DNA from: a virus
Direction: 5' to 3' (one strand)
DNA: 64,000 nucleotides
Virus record (IMG/VR): IMGVR_UViG_3300036770_007327
Coordinates: 1-64,000 of that record
Shown here piece by piece: positions 46,614 to 56,682 of the stretch (the stretch's first letter is position 1; every line of letters begins with the position of its first letter). The position numbers and the translations under genes were made by a program. The notes under the pieces were generated by a model. It was given only the letters and a program-made list of their open reading frames with translations, ran no database searches and had not been told where the DNA came from.

Positions 46614-47441
46614 TTATTTTAAAATTTTTTTCCAGTAATTAATATCTAGCATGTCTATATTATTAAACATTTTATTATGGTCGTGTTTTTTTGGTATACT
46701 GTCAATCAAAAACTGCTGAGTGACTTCCTCCCAGCTATCTACAAATATAATAGGCAAATGCTTAAATTGTTCTAAAGCTTCATGCTTTAGAACAATGGGC
46801 ATACTTTTGAGATACAAGCATTCCCATATCCGATGACAATCAATACCGTTGCCTGGTGGAGATATAACAAACACACTATTTGCAATATTTGTCCAGTATT
46901 GCAAATTAGATGTTCTTTGCGACATCATAATGTTATTATGCGAAGTTATCTCATCACATAGACGTCTCGCATTTATATTTGTACTACAGTCGAAATTTTT
47001 AAATACTAAATTATTTTTTAATATCGAAGTGTTTCTCACGCTCTTAATAAGCTGTTGATCTCCGTGCTGCCATTGACTATTCGCTAGCCCTATAGGCAAT
47101 GAAATTAGCTTTGGATGGCTTACTAACCTATTCTGACAATACCATTTACTAATTTTATTTCCTTCAAGATATTTTATAAATGTGTCATCAACGCAATGAT
47201 CGGAGTTATGAGATATTATAATTGTATCGTCGCTGAGATGATCATAAAACTTATTAAAGAAATCCATTAAAAAATGGGTATAAATAAATATTTTTTTATA
47301 TTGCTTTATATGTGAGGTCTCAAGATCATTTAAGTTTACTAAGTTTTGCTTTAAGTGCCTATTTTGATCCTCAATAATGCAATTAAGCTCGCCATACAAA
47401 CTTATATCAGCTAGTTTTTGAAATTGTTCGCCTGATATCAT
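46614..47441 (-). CDS. Exostosin-like glycosyltransferase
   Basis: 275 residues. The stretch NSVFVISPPGNGIDCHRIWECLYLKSMPIVLKH is the exostosin/GT47-type donor-binding signature. Ends with one base between it and the next gene. Substrate unknown. Sequence is AT-rich like the rest of the cluster. Confidence 0.75.
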   Translation of the reverse strand: MISGEQFQKLADISLYGELNCIIEDQNRHLKQNLVNLNDLETSHIKQYKKIFIYTHFLMDFFNKFYDHLSDDTIIISHNSDHCVDDTFIKYLEGNKISKWYCQNRLVSHPKLISLPIGLANSQWQHGDQQLIKSVRNTSILKNNLVFKNFDCSTNINARRLCDEITSHNNIMMSQRTSNLQYWTNIANSVFVISPPGNGIDCHRIWECLYLKSMPIVLKHEALEQFKHLPIIFVDSWEEVTQQFLIDSIPKKHDHNKMFNNIDMLDINYWKKILK

Positions 47442-47488
47442 TTTTTATGAGAAATTAATAAGCGGTTTTATTGTAAGTTTTAACCATA

Positions 47489-48217
47489 TTAATTATGTCT
47501 ACGCCATTCGTGATTAGCGATGTAATGATAGTTTGCTTTGTCTATATTTTTATAATCATCGACATCTGCATATTCTAAATATCTAATAATATAATTATTA
47601 GGATATTTTTTAAAAATATAATGAAAGTAAAGTTCATATTCTGAAAATCCATGATGCCAATTTTTAACTGATCGTATTATCGTTTCATACACTTCCTCGC
47701 CTCCTCTTTTAATTAAATTAAAAATTTCAGCTAGAATCTCTTTTTCAAATACCATGTGATGGCAAATACCAGATTTATTTACGCTCCTTTCAAAAAAAGG
47801 ATTTAATATATTCATACATTCAAAATAATCAGGTGTAAATTCAGACGAATAATTATACAATAACTTGCCTTGATCTATAAAGTTTACATCTCGCAAAAAT
47901 ATTACATCCGAATCTAATACTAAAAATTTATCGCTTATATTAGGTATAATAAAGCTATACAGCTTTAATAGTTGCTGAAAATACCAACCAGCGCGACTAG
48001 CTGGTATTGCGCTATTTATTCTAATAATATCATTTTTTTTGAAAGGGAATATATGTTCATCTATCCATTTATAATTTATATTAGACCTACACTGCGGATT
48101 ATGATCAGCTAAAATATATACATTACCTCTATCTCTAACGTGGACTAGAGAGTTTAAACAAGATTCGATCGTATAATTATCTTTCGCACTATACGGTATT
48201 ACCACATCGATACTCAT
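47489..48217 (-). CDS. Glycosyltransferase, DUF6492-like
   Basis: 242 residues. SIDVVIPYSAKDNYTIESCLNSL and SDKFLVLDSDVIFLRD carry the GT-A D-x-D; WYFQQLLKLYSF is like the DUF6492 family. The 5' end overlaps the upstream gene by 29 bases. Confidence 0.7.
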   Translation of the reverse strand: MSIDVVIPYSAKDNYTIESCLNSLVHVRDRGNVYILADHNPQCRSNINYKWIDEHIFPFKKNDIIRINSAIPASRAGWYFQQLLKLYSFIIPNISDKFLVLDSDVIFLRDVNFIDQGKLLYNYSSEFTPDYFECMNILNPFFERSVNKSGICHHMVFEKEILAEIFNLIKRGGEEVYETIIRSVKNWHHGFSEYELYFHYIFKKYPNNYIIRYLEYADVDDYKNIDKANYHYIANHEWRRHN

Positions 48218-49007
48218 ATTTTGATAAATTTTTTGAATGTATATGTAGGTTAAAAATATTATATTTTTTGTTATTAGCTATTATATACGGCGCGCCGTCA
48301 AATATAATTTGGATATCGTTGGTTAATTTACTACCGACGTATTGATCTCTATCTATAAATCCTGGAGCATGGCCGTTTGGTGTACCGCCAATATATTGGC
48401 CGTAGGAGGAAGGATCGAATATAAAATTAAACTCGTTTAGCTCATCTGGTAAAACAGGCAGTTTCGTTATTATACCATCATCTATATGACCCAATAATCT
48501 CATTTCATGAATTTCGTCACCGGTAATAGATCTCGCTACATCTTCTCCTAGCCGTACAATATCAAAAACACGCTCTGTAATGTTTGACATTTTTTCTTTA
48601 TTATTTATAATGCTAAACCCAAATGCATACTCTGTTTGCTTATGAGGTGTAATATATATTTCTTTCTTTATTTTATCTTTTAATATTTCAGGATCATTAT
48701 AATATAACACATCATTATCGAAATGTATTAAAGGTTCATCGTCACAATAATTCTGATAATATTCATTTAAATAAAAAATCCTTAGTAGGGAGGTAATCCA
48801 TAAAGGATTAGATTCGTAATGAAAATAGTTTTTTATTAGAGCAGGTCGGAATTTATTTACATTTATATTATTAACCCTATCATTATTATATACAATAGAT
48901 TGATCTGTACACAATAATACCTTGTTATTTGGATATTTAAGTATACTTTTAATACACGTATATAGGTGATTAGGTATAGGCCCTAAATGAAATAAGAAAT
49001 GTTTCAC
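48189..49007 (-). CDS. Glycosyltransferase-like protein
   Basis: 272 residues with a GTG start at 49007 overlapping the upstream stop. LIHFDNDVLYYND is a D-x-D-like site; FLFHLGPIPNHLYTCIKSI at the N-terminus fits a GT-A sugar transferase. The C-terminal INLHIHSKNL-like end (FNLHIHSKNLSKY) is seen in capsule-type enzymes. Donor unknown. Confidence 0.6.
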   Translation of the reverse strand: MKHFLFHLGPIPNHLYTCIKSILKYPNNKVLLCTDQSIVYNNDRVNNINVNKFRPALIKNYFHYESNPLWITSLLRIFYLNEYYQNYCDDEPLIHFDNDVLYYNDPEILKDKIKKEIYITPHKQTEYAFGFSIINNKEKMSNITERVFDIVRLGEDVARSITGDEIHEMRLLGHIDDGIITKLPVLPDELNEFNFIFDPSSYGQYIGGTPNGHAPGFIDRDQYVGSKLTNDIQIIFDGAPYIIANNKKYNIFNLHIHSKNLSKYEYRCGNTV

Positions 49008-49768
49008 AATATATACTTACCGCAAGTATCTCCAAAATCAAAATATAAATCAATATCATCTCTTTGCGGTTCAATTGGCCACCAGCTCATATCTCTTCTA
49101 TAAGGAAATATAATCTTTTTATGATTACCTAAAAAGGCTGACCACCACGAAAAGCTTGATTGAGATATAGCTATATTTTCACTATATAAAAGGGTATTAA
49201 AATCTTTTATAGCTCTTTTATCACCGCTAACGCTAAACTCTACAACAACGCCCTCTGAATTTAAGCTACATCCATCAGCTATTAATTTCTGAACCGTTTC
49301 GCATTTCGAGTTATCAGTTACGATAATGATATCAGTAAACCCGCTATCTTTAATTAGGTTTTTATAGAAATTGTAGCCTAAAAAGGCATTAACTTGTATA
49401 TAATCAGTTTCACGTACATGAATTACTAATTTGCCTTGATTTATAATATTATCTCTTATGTTAAATATTGATCGTAAATCATCTCTCTGACTTAGATAAT
49501 AAGTGCTTTTCTGCACAAATGAATCAACTATAATATCTCCATTATGTCTTATTAGCTCGTTTATATCTACATATTGGTTGCCGAAACTTTTAGTATTGAT
49601 AATGTTATTGAGCGTACCTAAAAACTCCCTTTTTTCTATATTAAAGTCCGGCAATTCATCATGATAAAAATCATGATGCTTAAGTTTGGATATAACATAT
49701 CCAAACGCATATTGAAACATTCTATTGCCCATTCTGCTCCAAGGATCATATTTTACACATATACTCAT
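49004..49768 (-). CDS. Fucosyltransferase, GT11 family
   Basis: 254 residues from the ATG at 49768 (ATGA overlap). GNRMFQYAFGYVIS at the N-terminus and VIHVRETDYI, ISQSSFSWWSAFLG and PWWPIEP-like MSWWPIEPQ are GT11 (alpha-1,2-fucosyltransferase) signatures; the H-x-R motif binds GDP-fucose. This is the most specific substrate clue in the cluster: fucose or a related 6-deoxyhexose is added. Confidence 0.82.
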   Translation of the reverse strand: MSICVKYDPWSRMGNRMFQYAFGYVISKLKHHDFYHDELPDFNIEKREFLGTLNNIINTKSFGNQYVDINELIRHNGDIIVDSFVQKSTYYLSQRDDLRSIFNIRDNIINQGKLVIHVRETDYIQVNAFLGYNFYKNLIKDSGFTDIIIVTDNSKCETVQKLIADGCSLNSEGVVVEFSVSGDKRAIKDFNTLLYSENIAISQSSFSWWSAFLGNHKKIIFPYRRDMSWWPIEPQRDDIDLYFDFGDTCGKYIL

Positions 49769-50583
49769 CCCCAGTAGCATCCCCCCTCTACAACCTCTAT
49801 TCCTGCAGGAGTTTCTTCGGAAAGAGGATATGTCCAATTTTCGTTGAAGAATTTAAAAAAATCTGGCATATTATCCCAGCGCTTGCCCCTTATTCCGAAT
49901 AGAATTTGAGTGGCTCCTCCTAAATGTATTCCTATTTTTCCCATTTTTTTAACTTCGTTAGCAAACATTAGGCCAGTAAATCCAGTACTAAAAATTGCAA
50001 TGTCAAAATTTATTTGTGATATTTGTTCTAAAAATTTGTAAAAAATTTGTTTACAATCTGTAAATTCGTCGTTATTAGATAATGGCAAAGCCGTAGGATA
50101 TGTAAGGGTTTTGAGATTAAAATCAAAAGCTAATTTATTTCCCCAAATTTTATTAATATTTTTAAAATTGTTTTCAATAGATTTTGCGAATGGAGAGACT
50201 ACAAGAACAACCTTATCTTTAATTTTATTAATCCAGGGATATTCATGAAAATATGGCTCTAAATCTTGCAATTGGCATTTGTACGAATTATTGCTTATAA
50301 CCTCTTGCTCAAACGCAGGTATTACCTTGTTCCAAGCTGCAACTAGATCGACATTAGAAATATTTTCAAATATATAGCTAGAAAACCATTTTATATTTTC
50401 CTCGTTGCAAGGACTTAGTCCTGCAACATGCTCACTTTCAAACAAAAACCGACTCCCCCAGGGATTTGCCCCGTATTTGTACAGATATAATAATTGGAGT
50501 TCATTCCCCCCAATTTTACCAGCGCAGAAACTTCTACCATTTTTTATATAATGGCTAATAAAATTATTACCGTCAATAATCAT
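49765..50583 (-). CDS. GT-D fold glycosyltransferase-like protein
   Basis: 272 residues. FCAGKIGGNELQLLYLYKYG near the N-terminus and KIGIHLGGATQILFGIRGKRWD near the end follow a GT-D (DUF1792-like) pattern common in phage and capsule loci. No membrane segment. Confidence 0.6.
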   Translation of the reverse strand: MIIDGNNFISHYIKNGRSFCAGKIGGNELQLLYLYKYGANPWGSRFLFESEHVAGLSPCNEENIKWFSSYIFENISNVDLVAAWNKVIPAFEQEVISNNSYKCQLQDLEPYFHEYPWINKIKDKVVLVVSPFAKSIENNFKNINKIWGNKLAFDFNLKTLTYPTALPLSNNDEFTDCKQIFYKFLEQISQINFDIAIFSTGFTGLMFANEVKKMGKIGIHLGGATQILFGIRGKRWDNMPDFFKFFNENWTYPLSEETPAGIEVVEGGCYWG

Positions 50584-50588
50584 ACACT

Positions 50589-51380
50589 TTATAATATATC
50601 TTTACCTACATATTTTATTATAGTATTAGTATAGCTCCACCTTATATTAGGGCCTAATAAATCTATAACAGGTATTATTCCTTTATTATCTTGAATATTT
50701 TTCCATCTCTCATACAGGCCATCATATCCGCTGTAATATCTTTCTTTGAATATAACATCCTTATCGAAGTAATACGAATAGTGTATAAATCGTTGCGGTA
50801 ATAAATATCCTGGGCCGTTTTTACCGATTAGTGTCGGTGGCTCATGAGCTGCAAATTCTTCTCCCTCCCATATCCACAGTCTCCTCCATGTATCATTTAT
50901 ACATTCGCCCCATTCGCCAAAAACTTGCTGATTTTTACCTACAAAATAATCACATAAAAAGCATCCTGTTTTACCTTTATACTCTAATAACATTTCTTCT
51001 GCTTCTTTTAGTTGCTGCTCTTCCCAATGTTCATCTACGTCTACTTGCCATAAAAAACATTTTTTATGTCTCTTTTTAATTTCAGCAATTCCTGCATTTA
51101 CTTGCTCATCTTTACTAATCCACGGTCTATTGTGCGGTCTTACAACGACCATTTTGGAATTTTTATTTGCATCTAAAAATTCTGTTGTACCATCTAAAGA
51201 TAAAAAATTTTTGTGAAATTTCTCATTTATATCTTTACACCATGATGTTGACCCTCCAGGCTTTGCCACTCCCTCAATTATAACCCATAAATCAAACTGC
51301 TGTAACATTTTGTTAAAGAAGTTTTTATGATTTAAATGGTGCAGACCGTTTAAAATTATTGTTAAAGCAATTCTTTTCAT
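50589..51380 (-). CDS. GT17-like glycosyltransferase
   Basis: 263 residues from the ATG at 51380 (MKRIALTII); the upstream ATG overlaps the neighbour. CFLWQVDVDEHWEEQQLKEAEEML holds a D-V-D metal site; the preceding VIIEGVAKPGGSTSW is typical of a family-17-like N-acetylglucosaminyltransferase. Assignment tentative. Confidence 0.6.
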   Translation of the reverse strand: MKRIALTIILNGLHHLNHKNFFNKMLQQFDLWVIIEGVAKPGGSTSWCKDINEKFHKNFLSLDGTTEFLDANKNSKMVVVRPHNRPWISKDEQVNAGIAEIKKRHKKCFLWQVDVDEHWEEQQLKEAEEMLLEYKGKTGCFLCDYFVGKNQQVFGEWGECINDTWRRLWIWEGEEFAAHEPPTLIGKNGPGYLLPQRFIHYSYYFDKDVIFKERYYSGYDGLYERWKNIQDNKGIIPVIDLLGPNIRWSYTNTIIKYVGKDIL

Positions 51381-51381
51381 T

Positions 51382-52149
51382 TTATAAAAGAGCATGTCTG
51401 CTCATTTTTTTCATATTAACAAATTTAGGGTTTATATAAACATTATCAATTGATTTGCAAAAATGTACCCACTCGCAATCGATATCGCCTTCGGCATCGT
51501 AGGGAGAAAATGAACTATTAATTGCAGCTTCTGTTTTTATAAAAGCTGATCCTCCAAAAGCAGATTTAACCTTTATTAGGGGATGATCGCTAGGTATATG
51601 TAAAAACCTGCTTCTTACATATATATTTTTAGCTTCATTTTCCGACATAAATGTTGGTCTATTTCCAATCATTTTCCAACAATTAAACGGCATCCATATA
51701 TCATGTCTTAGTGCATATAAATCATAATATAATTGCTCCTGATTCGCGCAAATCATATCCCACTCTTTTTCTGTGCTAAAACACGACATTATACTTTCAA
51801 GATTATATGGCTCAACGTTGGTCTCGTTAAAATCGAGCATATAAATATAATCAAAAGTAGAATATTTTTCTTTAATTATATCTAGATAATAATTCCGTGC
51901 ATATGATATTTTCTCCATTCTAGTCTCAAATGAGACATTATTTAAAGATACACACGTTAAGCTGCAAGATAATTTATCTCTATATTGCTTAATAGCATTT
52001 AATGTATTATCTGTACTATTAGATTCTATTAATATGCAGCGAACCTCATCAAATTGAGTCGCGAGTTTATTTATATTTAAAAAAATAGGATCAATTATTT
52101 TTTCTATATTATTAATTGCTGCAGCAATTATTAAATTTTTTTTAGACAT
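51382..52149 (-). CDS. Glycosyltransferase, GT69-like
   Basis: 255 residues. CILIESNSTDNTLNAIKQY and SYARNYYLDIIKE with YIYMLDFNE are typical of a mannosyl-/capsule-type GT-A family. Overlaps the upstream methyltransferase by eight bases. Confidence 0.65.
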   Translation of the reverse strand: MSKKNLIIAAAINNIEKIIDPIFLNINKLATQFDEVRCILIESNSTDNTLNAIKQYRDKLSCSLTCVSLNNVSFETRMEKISYARNYYLDIIKEKYSTFDYIYMLDFNETNVEPYNLESIMSCFSTEKEWDMICANQEQLYYDLYALRHDIWMPFNCWKMIGNRPTFMSENEAKNIYVRSRFLHIPSDHPLIKVKSAFGGSAFIKTEAAINSSFSPYDAEGDIDCEWVHFCKSIDNVYINPKFVNMKKMSRHALL

Positions 52150-52777
52150 TTTTTACATATATTGCGTATCCATTTCTTTTTGTATTAGAAAAGCTTTCTA
52201 GTTTCCATTCCGGATCTATACTTAGTTCATACGAGGCTTGCCTCGTCTTAAAAGCATTATATGCATCATCTAGAAAAAAAACTCTAGTTCGGTTCTTTAA
52301 TAGTTTGAATTCTTCAAAACCGGTAAATTCACTACCATCAATTAAAACTCCGTCAAAAGAATCTTTAGTACTTTCTAGAAAACCTTTTCCAAAAATCATC
52401 ATTAAATTTTTATCATCATCATACCACTTTTTTACCAATTCTCTCGACGAACTTGTATTATTTTTTATACCGTTAAATTTACTATCCCAAACACTATCAA
52501 AATCAGGTAGCTTTGTTATATTAACTGATGTAGTATTATGACAGCTTATCCAACTATAAAACTGTGTATTCGTACATAAATCTTTATACCGTGATTCATT
52601 AATTTCTATACAATGCAAATGAATTGGTTCGGGTAGTTTAAGCATTCCCTCTATAAAACATTGTGTAGACCCTGTACCGTCCCACGACCCGATTTCCAAA
52701 TTATTTGCTAGATTATATTTTACAATACAATCTATAATAGCTTTTCCGAATTCATCATTGCTTGTTATTTCTGCCAT
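52142..52777 (-). CDS. Class I SAM-dependent methyltransferase-like protein
   Basis: 211 residues. LEIGSWDGTGSTQCF is the SAM-binding motif I and LHCIEIN the second acidic motif; DGVLIDGSEF follows. Located inside the sugar-transferase operon, so an O-methylation of the glycan is a reasonable guess; FkbM-like or sugar O-methyltransferase alternatives remain open. Confidence 0.65.
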   Translation of the reverse strand: MAEITSNDEFGKAIIDCIVKYNLANNLEIGSWDGTGSTQCFIEGMLKLPEPIHLHCIEINESRYKDLCTNTQFYSWISCHNTTSVNITKLPDFDSVWDSKFNGIKNNTSSSRELVKKWYDDDKNLMMIFGKGFLESTKDSFDGVLIDGSEFTGFEEFKLLKNRTRVFFLDDAYNAFKTRQASYELSIDPEWKLESFSNTKRNGYAIYVKNV

Positions 52778-52782
52778 ATTTT

Positions 52783-53529
52783 TTAATCTACTACGTTAAA
52801 ATTAGGAGTAATATTTAAATATCTTCCTAACTTATTAATATCATTAATACGCTCCTTTGATAGGTCAATCCACATCTGATCGCTAATTTTATCCTTGTTA
52901 TCCGAAAGCATTCTATCCGCAACTTTATCTTTCTTTCTTTGACCGAAAACCCAATGATTATGTTGAATATGAATATCGGGTCTATATTTAACTCTATTAA
53001 AAGCTTTGAATGTCTGATAGAGCCATCTATCAGACCAGTTTATTAAAAATTCCTCCCTACACATATAACCAATTACCTCGGTATATTTCTTATGGAAAAA
53101 TGCATTTACACATATTTCGTCTCTTGTTCTATAACCATCATAACAATGCACAAGCTTAATATTATCTGCCCAGCCATCTTTTATTTCTTTAATAATTTCT
53201 GTGTCCCAGCCTCTAGTCATAAAGACCATATCATCTCCGATATACCCTAATATATCGTTTTTTGCGTGAGGATAAAGTAGGTTCCAGATTTTGTTTATAC
53301 CGATAAATTTACCGTCATTTGCAATATCAACAATTTTAACAAACGGTATAGCATCAGCTATTTTATAAGCGATATCGCGGGTAGGGTCATCTTCGTCAAT
53401 TCCAAATATTAGTTCTACATTATTAATATCATCTACACTCGTAATTATAGATGATATTAACGTGAGTTTTAGATTAAGCCTCTCCCTACTTGGGACAAGA
53501 AGACTTATCTTATTCCGTTGTGTCCCCAT
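52783..53529 (-). CDS. Family 2-like glycosyltransferase
   Basis: 248 residues from the ATG at 53529. ISLLVPSRERLNLKLTLISSI, LIFGIDEDDPT and GYIGDDMVFMTRGWD are the GT-A metal and donor sites. Overlaps the preceding gene by 20 bases. Sugar unknown. Confidence 0.72.
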   Translation of the reverse strand: MGTQRNKISLLVPSRERLNLKLTLISSIITSVDDINNVELIFGIDEDDPTRDIAYKIADAIPFVKIVDIANDGKFIGINKIWNLLYPHAKNDILGYIGDDMVFMTRGWDTEIIKEIKDGWADNIKLVHCYDGYRTRDEICVNAFFHKKYTEVIGYMCREEFLINWSDRWLYQTFKAFNRVKYRPDIHIQHNHWVFGQRKKDKVADRMLSDNKDKISDQMWIDLSKERINDINKLGRYLNITPNFNVVD

Positions 53530-53821
53530 ATTTGTTTTTAAGTCGGGTAATAGTCCCCTTGAGCCCTCCAATCGCCTGAGCATCGCGAATCTTTTGCTCG
53601 CGCAATTCATTCAACTCTTCTGTAATTACAGCGCTACTACCTGCTTCCAATGCTCCCCATTTATAGGAGCTGGTTAGTAATGCCACAAAGCCATCTACAA
53701 TTTGACCAGGCAAGCCCTTCACTGTAAATTGTGTTTTATTATCGCATGAATGTATTGTCGCGTCAACAATACCGTTTTCATACTGCTTATCCATTCTCCA
53801 AGTCCAAGGTAATTCTTCCAT
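53510..53821 (-). CDS. Small hypothetical protein in the glycosyltransferase cluster
   Basis: 103 residues: N-terminal beta-rich part (MEELPWTWRMDKQY, TIHSCDNKTQFTVKG) and a C-terminal coiled coil (ITEELNELREQKIRDAQ). No GT motif. It could be an adapter or a virion accessory protein. Located between two glycosyltransferase genes. Confidence 0.5.
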   Translation of the reverse strand: MEELPWTWRMDKQYENGIVDATIHSCDNKTQFTVKGLPGQIVDGFVALLTSSYKWGALEAGSSAVITEELNELREQKIRDAQAIGGLKGTITRLKNKYGDTTE

Positions 53822-53830
53822 ATTCTCTAT

Positions 53831-54673
53831 TTAATCACGGTATAAATTCAAATCAACACTGTATTTTTTAAATATATCAATAAGGCGCTCTTTTATTTTT
53901 TGCTCAGATTGGTCTGGGACAAAGTTATCCCAAGCAGGTCTGTATCCATGCTTCTTATAGAAATATTCCGCGCCCTTCATAATATTTTCCTTCCAATCAC
54001 TTCTAGGTCTTATAGTAGATGATTCTTCACTACATTTTATTTCATCAAGCAATTCATAGCTCTTATCAATATCTGGCCACCACCAATAGCCTGGTATCAT
54101 ATCTGCCTTAGCGACCATATAGGAGTGATCGACATGCTCGAAAGCATTATTGTAGTTATCATCCATATAGCCAACCCTGCTTATACAGCGCGCCGAATAA
54201 TAGCAAAACGCTCCTACACAATGAAGATTCAAAAGAACTCTTATATCGTCTGAGTATTCAAATATAGAACGCGGTAAAGGAGAGCCCTTAGATATATTTC
54301 CTTTATTTGCAGGGCCGTGATATCCAAACATAAAATGCTGAATACCGGTTGATCGGCTATACTTTATATATTCCTCAAAAACATTCTTATTGCTTCCTTT
54401 ATTCTTTATAATATCATCCTCAATTATAAAAATATGGTCGCATCCTTTTTTATAAAGTTTTTTAATAGCAATATTTTTCGTTTTACCGACGCCTAGATTT
54501 TTTTTATTAGTAAAAACATTCTTAAAGTCTCCCTGTAGCGGCTTTCCATCGTTTACAATGATAACATAAGGATCATCAAGATTTAAAATATCCTCGCTAA
54601 AGGAATCTACTGATTGTTTTAAAAAGTCTTCCCTATTACAAGTAATAAACGCAATTCCTACCTTATCTGTCAT
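53831..54673 (-). CDS. Family 2 glycosyltransferase, first gene of the cluster
   Basis: 280 residues. VGIAFITCNREDFLKQSVDSF, VIIVNDGKPL and HIFIIEDDIIKNKG are the donor site and E-D-D metal motif. First transcribed gene of the minus-strand sugar operon, divergent from the adhesin operon. Typical soluble GT2 length. Confidence 0.78.
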   Translation of the reverse strand: MTDKVGIAFITCNREDFLKQSVDSFSEDILNLDDPYVIIVNDGKPLQGDFKNVFTNKKNLGVGKTKNIAIKKLYKKGCDHIFIIEDDIIKNKGSNKNVFEEYIKYSRSTGIQHFMFGYHGPANKGNISKGSPLPRSIFEYSDDIRVLLNLHCVGAFCYYSARCISRVGYMDDNYNNAFEHVDHSYMVAKADMIPGYWWWPDIDKSYELLDEIKCSEESSTIRPRSDWKENIMKGAEYFYKKHGYRPAWDNFVPDQSEQKIKERLIDIFKKYSVDLNLYRD

Positions 54674-54715
54674 ACAAATATAGTAATATAGTAAGTATAT
54701 ATATCAACTTTTTTG

Positions 54716-54729
54716 TATAAATAAAATTG
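54716..54729 (+). promoter_or_regulatory. Perfect late promoter TATAAATA (adhesin operon)
   Basis: TATAAATA at 54716-54723, six bases before the ATG at 54730, in the divergent gap with the glycosyltransferase cluster. Confidence 0.75.
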
Positions 54730-56682
54730 ATGTCTGATGCAAATTTAAGACGAATTCTACCTGAAAGTGAGTCTATTATTAGATCCACTGACAAAATTAT
54801 TATTGAATCGCCTGAAACTAAAACAACTGTATCAGAATTCGGTAATATAATTTTTGATAGAAGCAATTTCGAACTCTCAAATACACTCGAAAGCAATCTT
54901 ACATTAGCTCAGCAAATTTCAAGTGATATACATAATTATGTTGACGAAAAAATAAATACTATTGTAGTCCCGGAAGTATTATGTTTATATTTTAAAGAAT
55001 TCACAAATAGTACTGGAGTTGTAATAGGGCAGCAAAGTATTGCTACAACCAATTTATCCCTAAACTACTTTCAAGTTAGTACTATAAAGCCATTCGATCC
55101 AGTAGAGGGGGTAGAATTTAGCGTTGACGCGTCCGGTCTTCAAAATGTTTTACAGGATAATGGTATTATTCTCTCGCCTGGAATTTATAAAATTGAATGT
55201 GTTGGGGCATTTACCCTAACAGGACCAGCTGGTTCCTTTAATCAGGACGGTACCTCGGTTGGCAATGGGGATAGAGGGTATATAAATCTCGAATTATATA
55301 AGGATACGGAACCTAACGAATCCTTACTCGTAAGTACCCCTATAATCGACTACGCTCCAGCAGTAAAAATAACTACAAAGCCAGCAACCTGGTGCGGTAC
55401 TCAAGAAGAGTGGGAATTTTATCTTAGAACTAATTATGAAACATCTACTACACATAACACCTATATGTATGGGTTTATATCTATATGTAAGACCTCAAAT
55501 ATAAAACTTAAAGCCCATACAGCGGGCTCCTATACAATTGGCTACCCAAATCCAGATAGTGAGAGTGAGCTTCCCCCTTCGCTATACAACCCTATACAAA
55601 TTATATTTGAAAAAATTACAGATAATCCTTTTGAATTTGATATTACATCCCCCGAAGTAGATATTTTATCGACCGTTCCACAAACACGCGTAATTACCTC
55701 GACTACTACAACTACCACATCCTCAGTATCCACGACTCCTACCTCAACGACTCCGCTATCAAGCCCTCCCCCCTCGTCAGCAGTGAGGTCTGGAGATAGA
55801 ATAATAACCGGAGTAGGACCGACATCCTGGATTGTACCTAGCGGGGTAACCTCTATATCAGTTGTAGCGGTCGGTGCTGGCGGAGGCGGCGCAGCAACAA
55901 ATGATAAAATACCAAATGGCGGCAACGGAGGGGATCTAAGATGGCGCAATAATATAAGTGTTACCCCTGGCTCGAGAATCTGGGTAGATATTGGAGCTGG
56001 GGGGACCTCTTTTGCGTCTAATATCGACGGTCGAGATACACAAGGCACTGACGGAGGCGATACTGAAGTAAGATTTTCAAATAATAACGGTAATTTAATA
56101 TTGAAGGCAACTGGAGGTCGTGGAGGCCGGGTAGGTAACATAGCTCAACCCCCAAACAAAAGCGCGAGTACAGATATTAACACTGCGAGACAAATTGGCG
56201 GGGGCAACGGAGGCCTCGGGGGCCGCGGAGCAACACCTGAAGGTGCAACTGCTGGCGGGGGAGGAGGCGGCGCTGGGGGATACACCGATGATGGCGGCAA
56301 TGGAGGAAACTGGCAAGCCGGGGGAAAAAATGGTAAAGGTGGTGCGGGCGGTGGAGGATCTGGGGGCCGGGGAACTGGCACTGCAGGCGGTGGCGGCGGG
56401 GGAGTAGGTTTATTCGGTAAGGGAATAAACGGAGACGGTGGAAATACACCCTCATCTCGCGGCAATGGTAGACCTGGCAGTACTGGCTCTAAAAATCTCC
56501 ATAAAGGAATTGATCTTAATGAAAGAGATTCATTTGGATTTGATTACGGCGGCGGTGGCGGAGGTAAGGGTGAATTTATGGGCCAAGTAATCGGTCGCAA
56601 TAAATCAGTCAAACATGGGGGCAATGGAGCTGTTAGAATAATATGGGGTCCAGGGAGAAGTTTTCCAAATAACGCAGAATGA
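54730..56682 (+). CDS. Tail-fibre adhesin with glycine-rich C-terminus, copy 1
   Basis: 650 residues. The first 75 residues contain STDKIIIESPETKTTV, similar to the start of the other adhesin genes. The middle is beta-rich, followed by a Thr/Ser/Pro linker. The last 300 residues are a Gly-rich domain (repeated GGNGG, GGGGG and GAGG) ending in GNGAVRIIWGPGRSF, a signature of phage receptor-binding tips such as the gp38-type and related glycine-rich adhesins. It probably recognises the host surface. The start is fixed by the late promoter and not the TTG three bases upstream. Confidence 0.8.
   Translation: MSDANLRRILPESESIIRSTDKIIIESPETKTTVSEFGNIIFDRSNFELSNTLESNLTLAQQISSDIHNYVDEKINTIVVPEVLCLYFKEFTNSTGVVIGQQSIATTNLSLNYFQVSTIKPFDPVEGVEFSVDASGLQNVLQDNGIILSPGIYKIECVGAFTLTGPAGSFNQDGTSVGNGDRGYINLELYKDTEPNESLLVSTPIIDYAPAVKITTKPATWCGTQEEWEFYLRTNYETSTTHNTYMYGFISICKTSNIKLKAHTAGSYTIGYPNPDSESELPPSLYNPIQIIFEKITDNPFEFDITSPEVDILSTVPQTRVITSTTTTTTSSVSTTPTSTTPLSSPPPSSAVRSGDRIITGVGPTSWIVPSGVTSISVVAVGAGGGGAATNDKIPNGGNGGDLRWRNNISVTPGSRIWVDIGAGGTSFASNIDGRDTQGTDGGDTEVRFSNNNGNLILKATGGRGGRVGNIAQPPNKSASTDINTARQIGGGNGGLGGRGATPEGATAGGGGGGAGGYTDDGGNGGNWQAGGKNGKGGAGGGGSGGRGTGTAGGGGGGVGLFGKGINGDGGNTPSSRGNGRPGSTGSKNLHKGIDLNERDSFGFDYGGGGGGKGEFMGQVIGRNKSVKHGGNGAVRIIWGPGRSFPNNAE

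Noticed and set aside
55542-56465. Long minus-strand frames rich in Pro opposite the adhesin gene
   Set aside because: They are the complement of glycine-rich codons (GGN gives NCC, Pro) and have no promoter.
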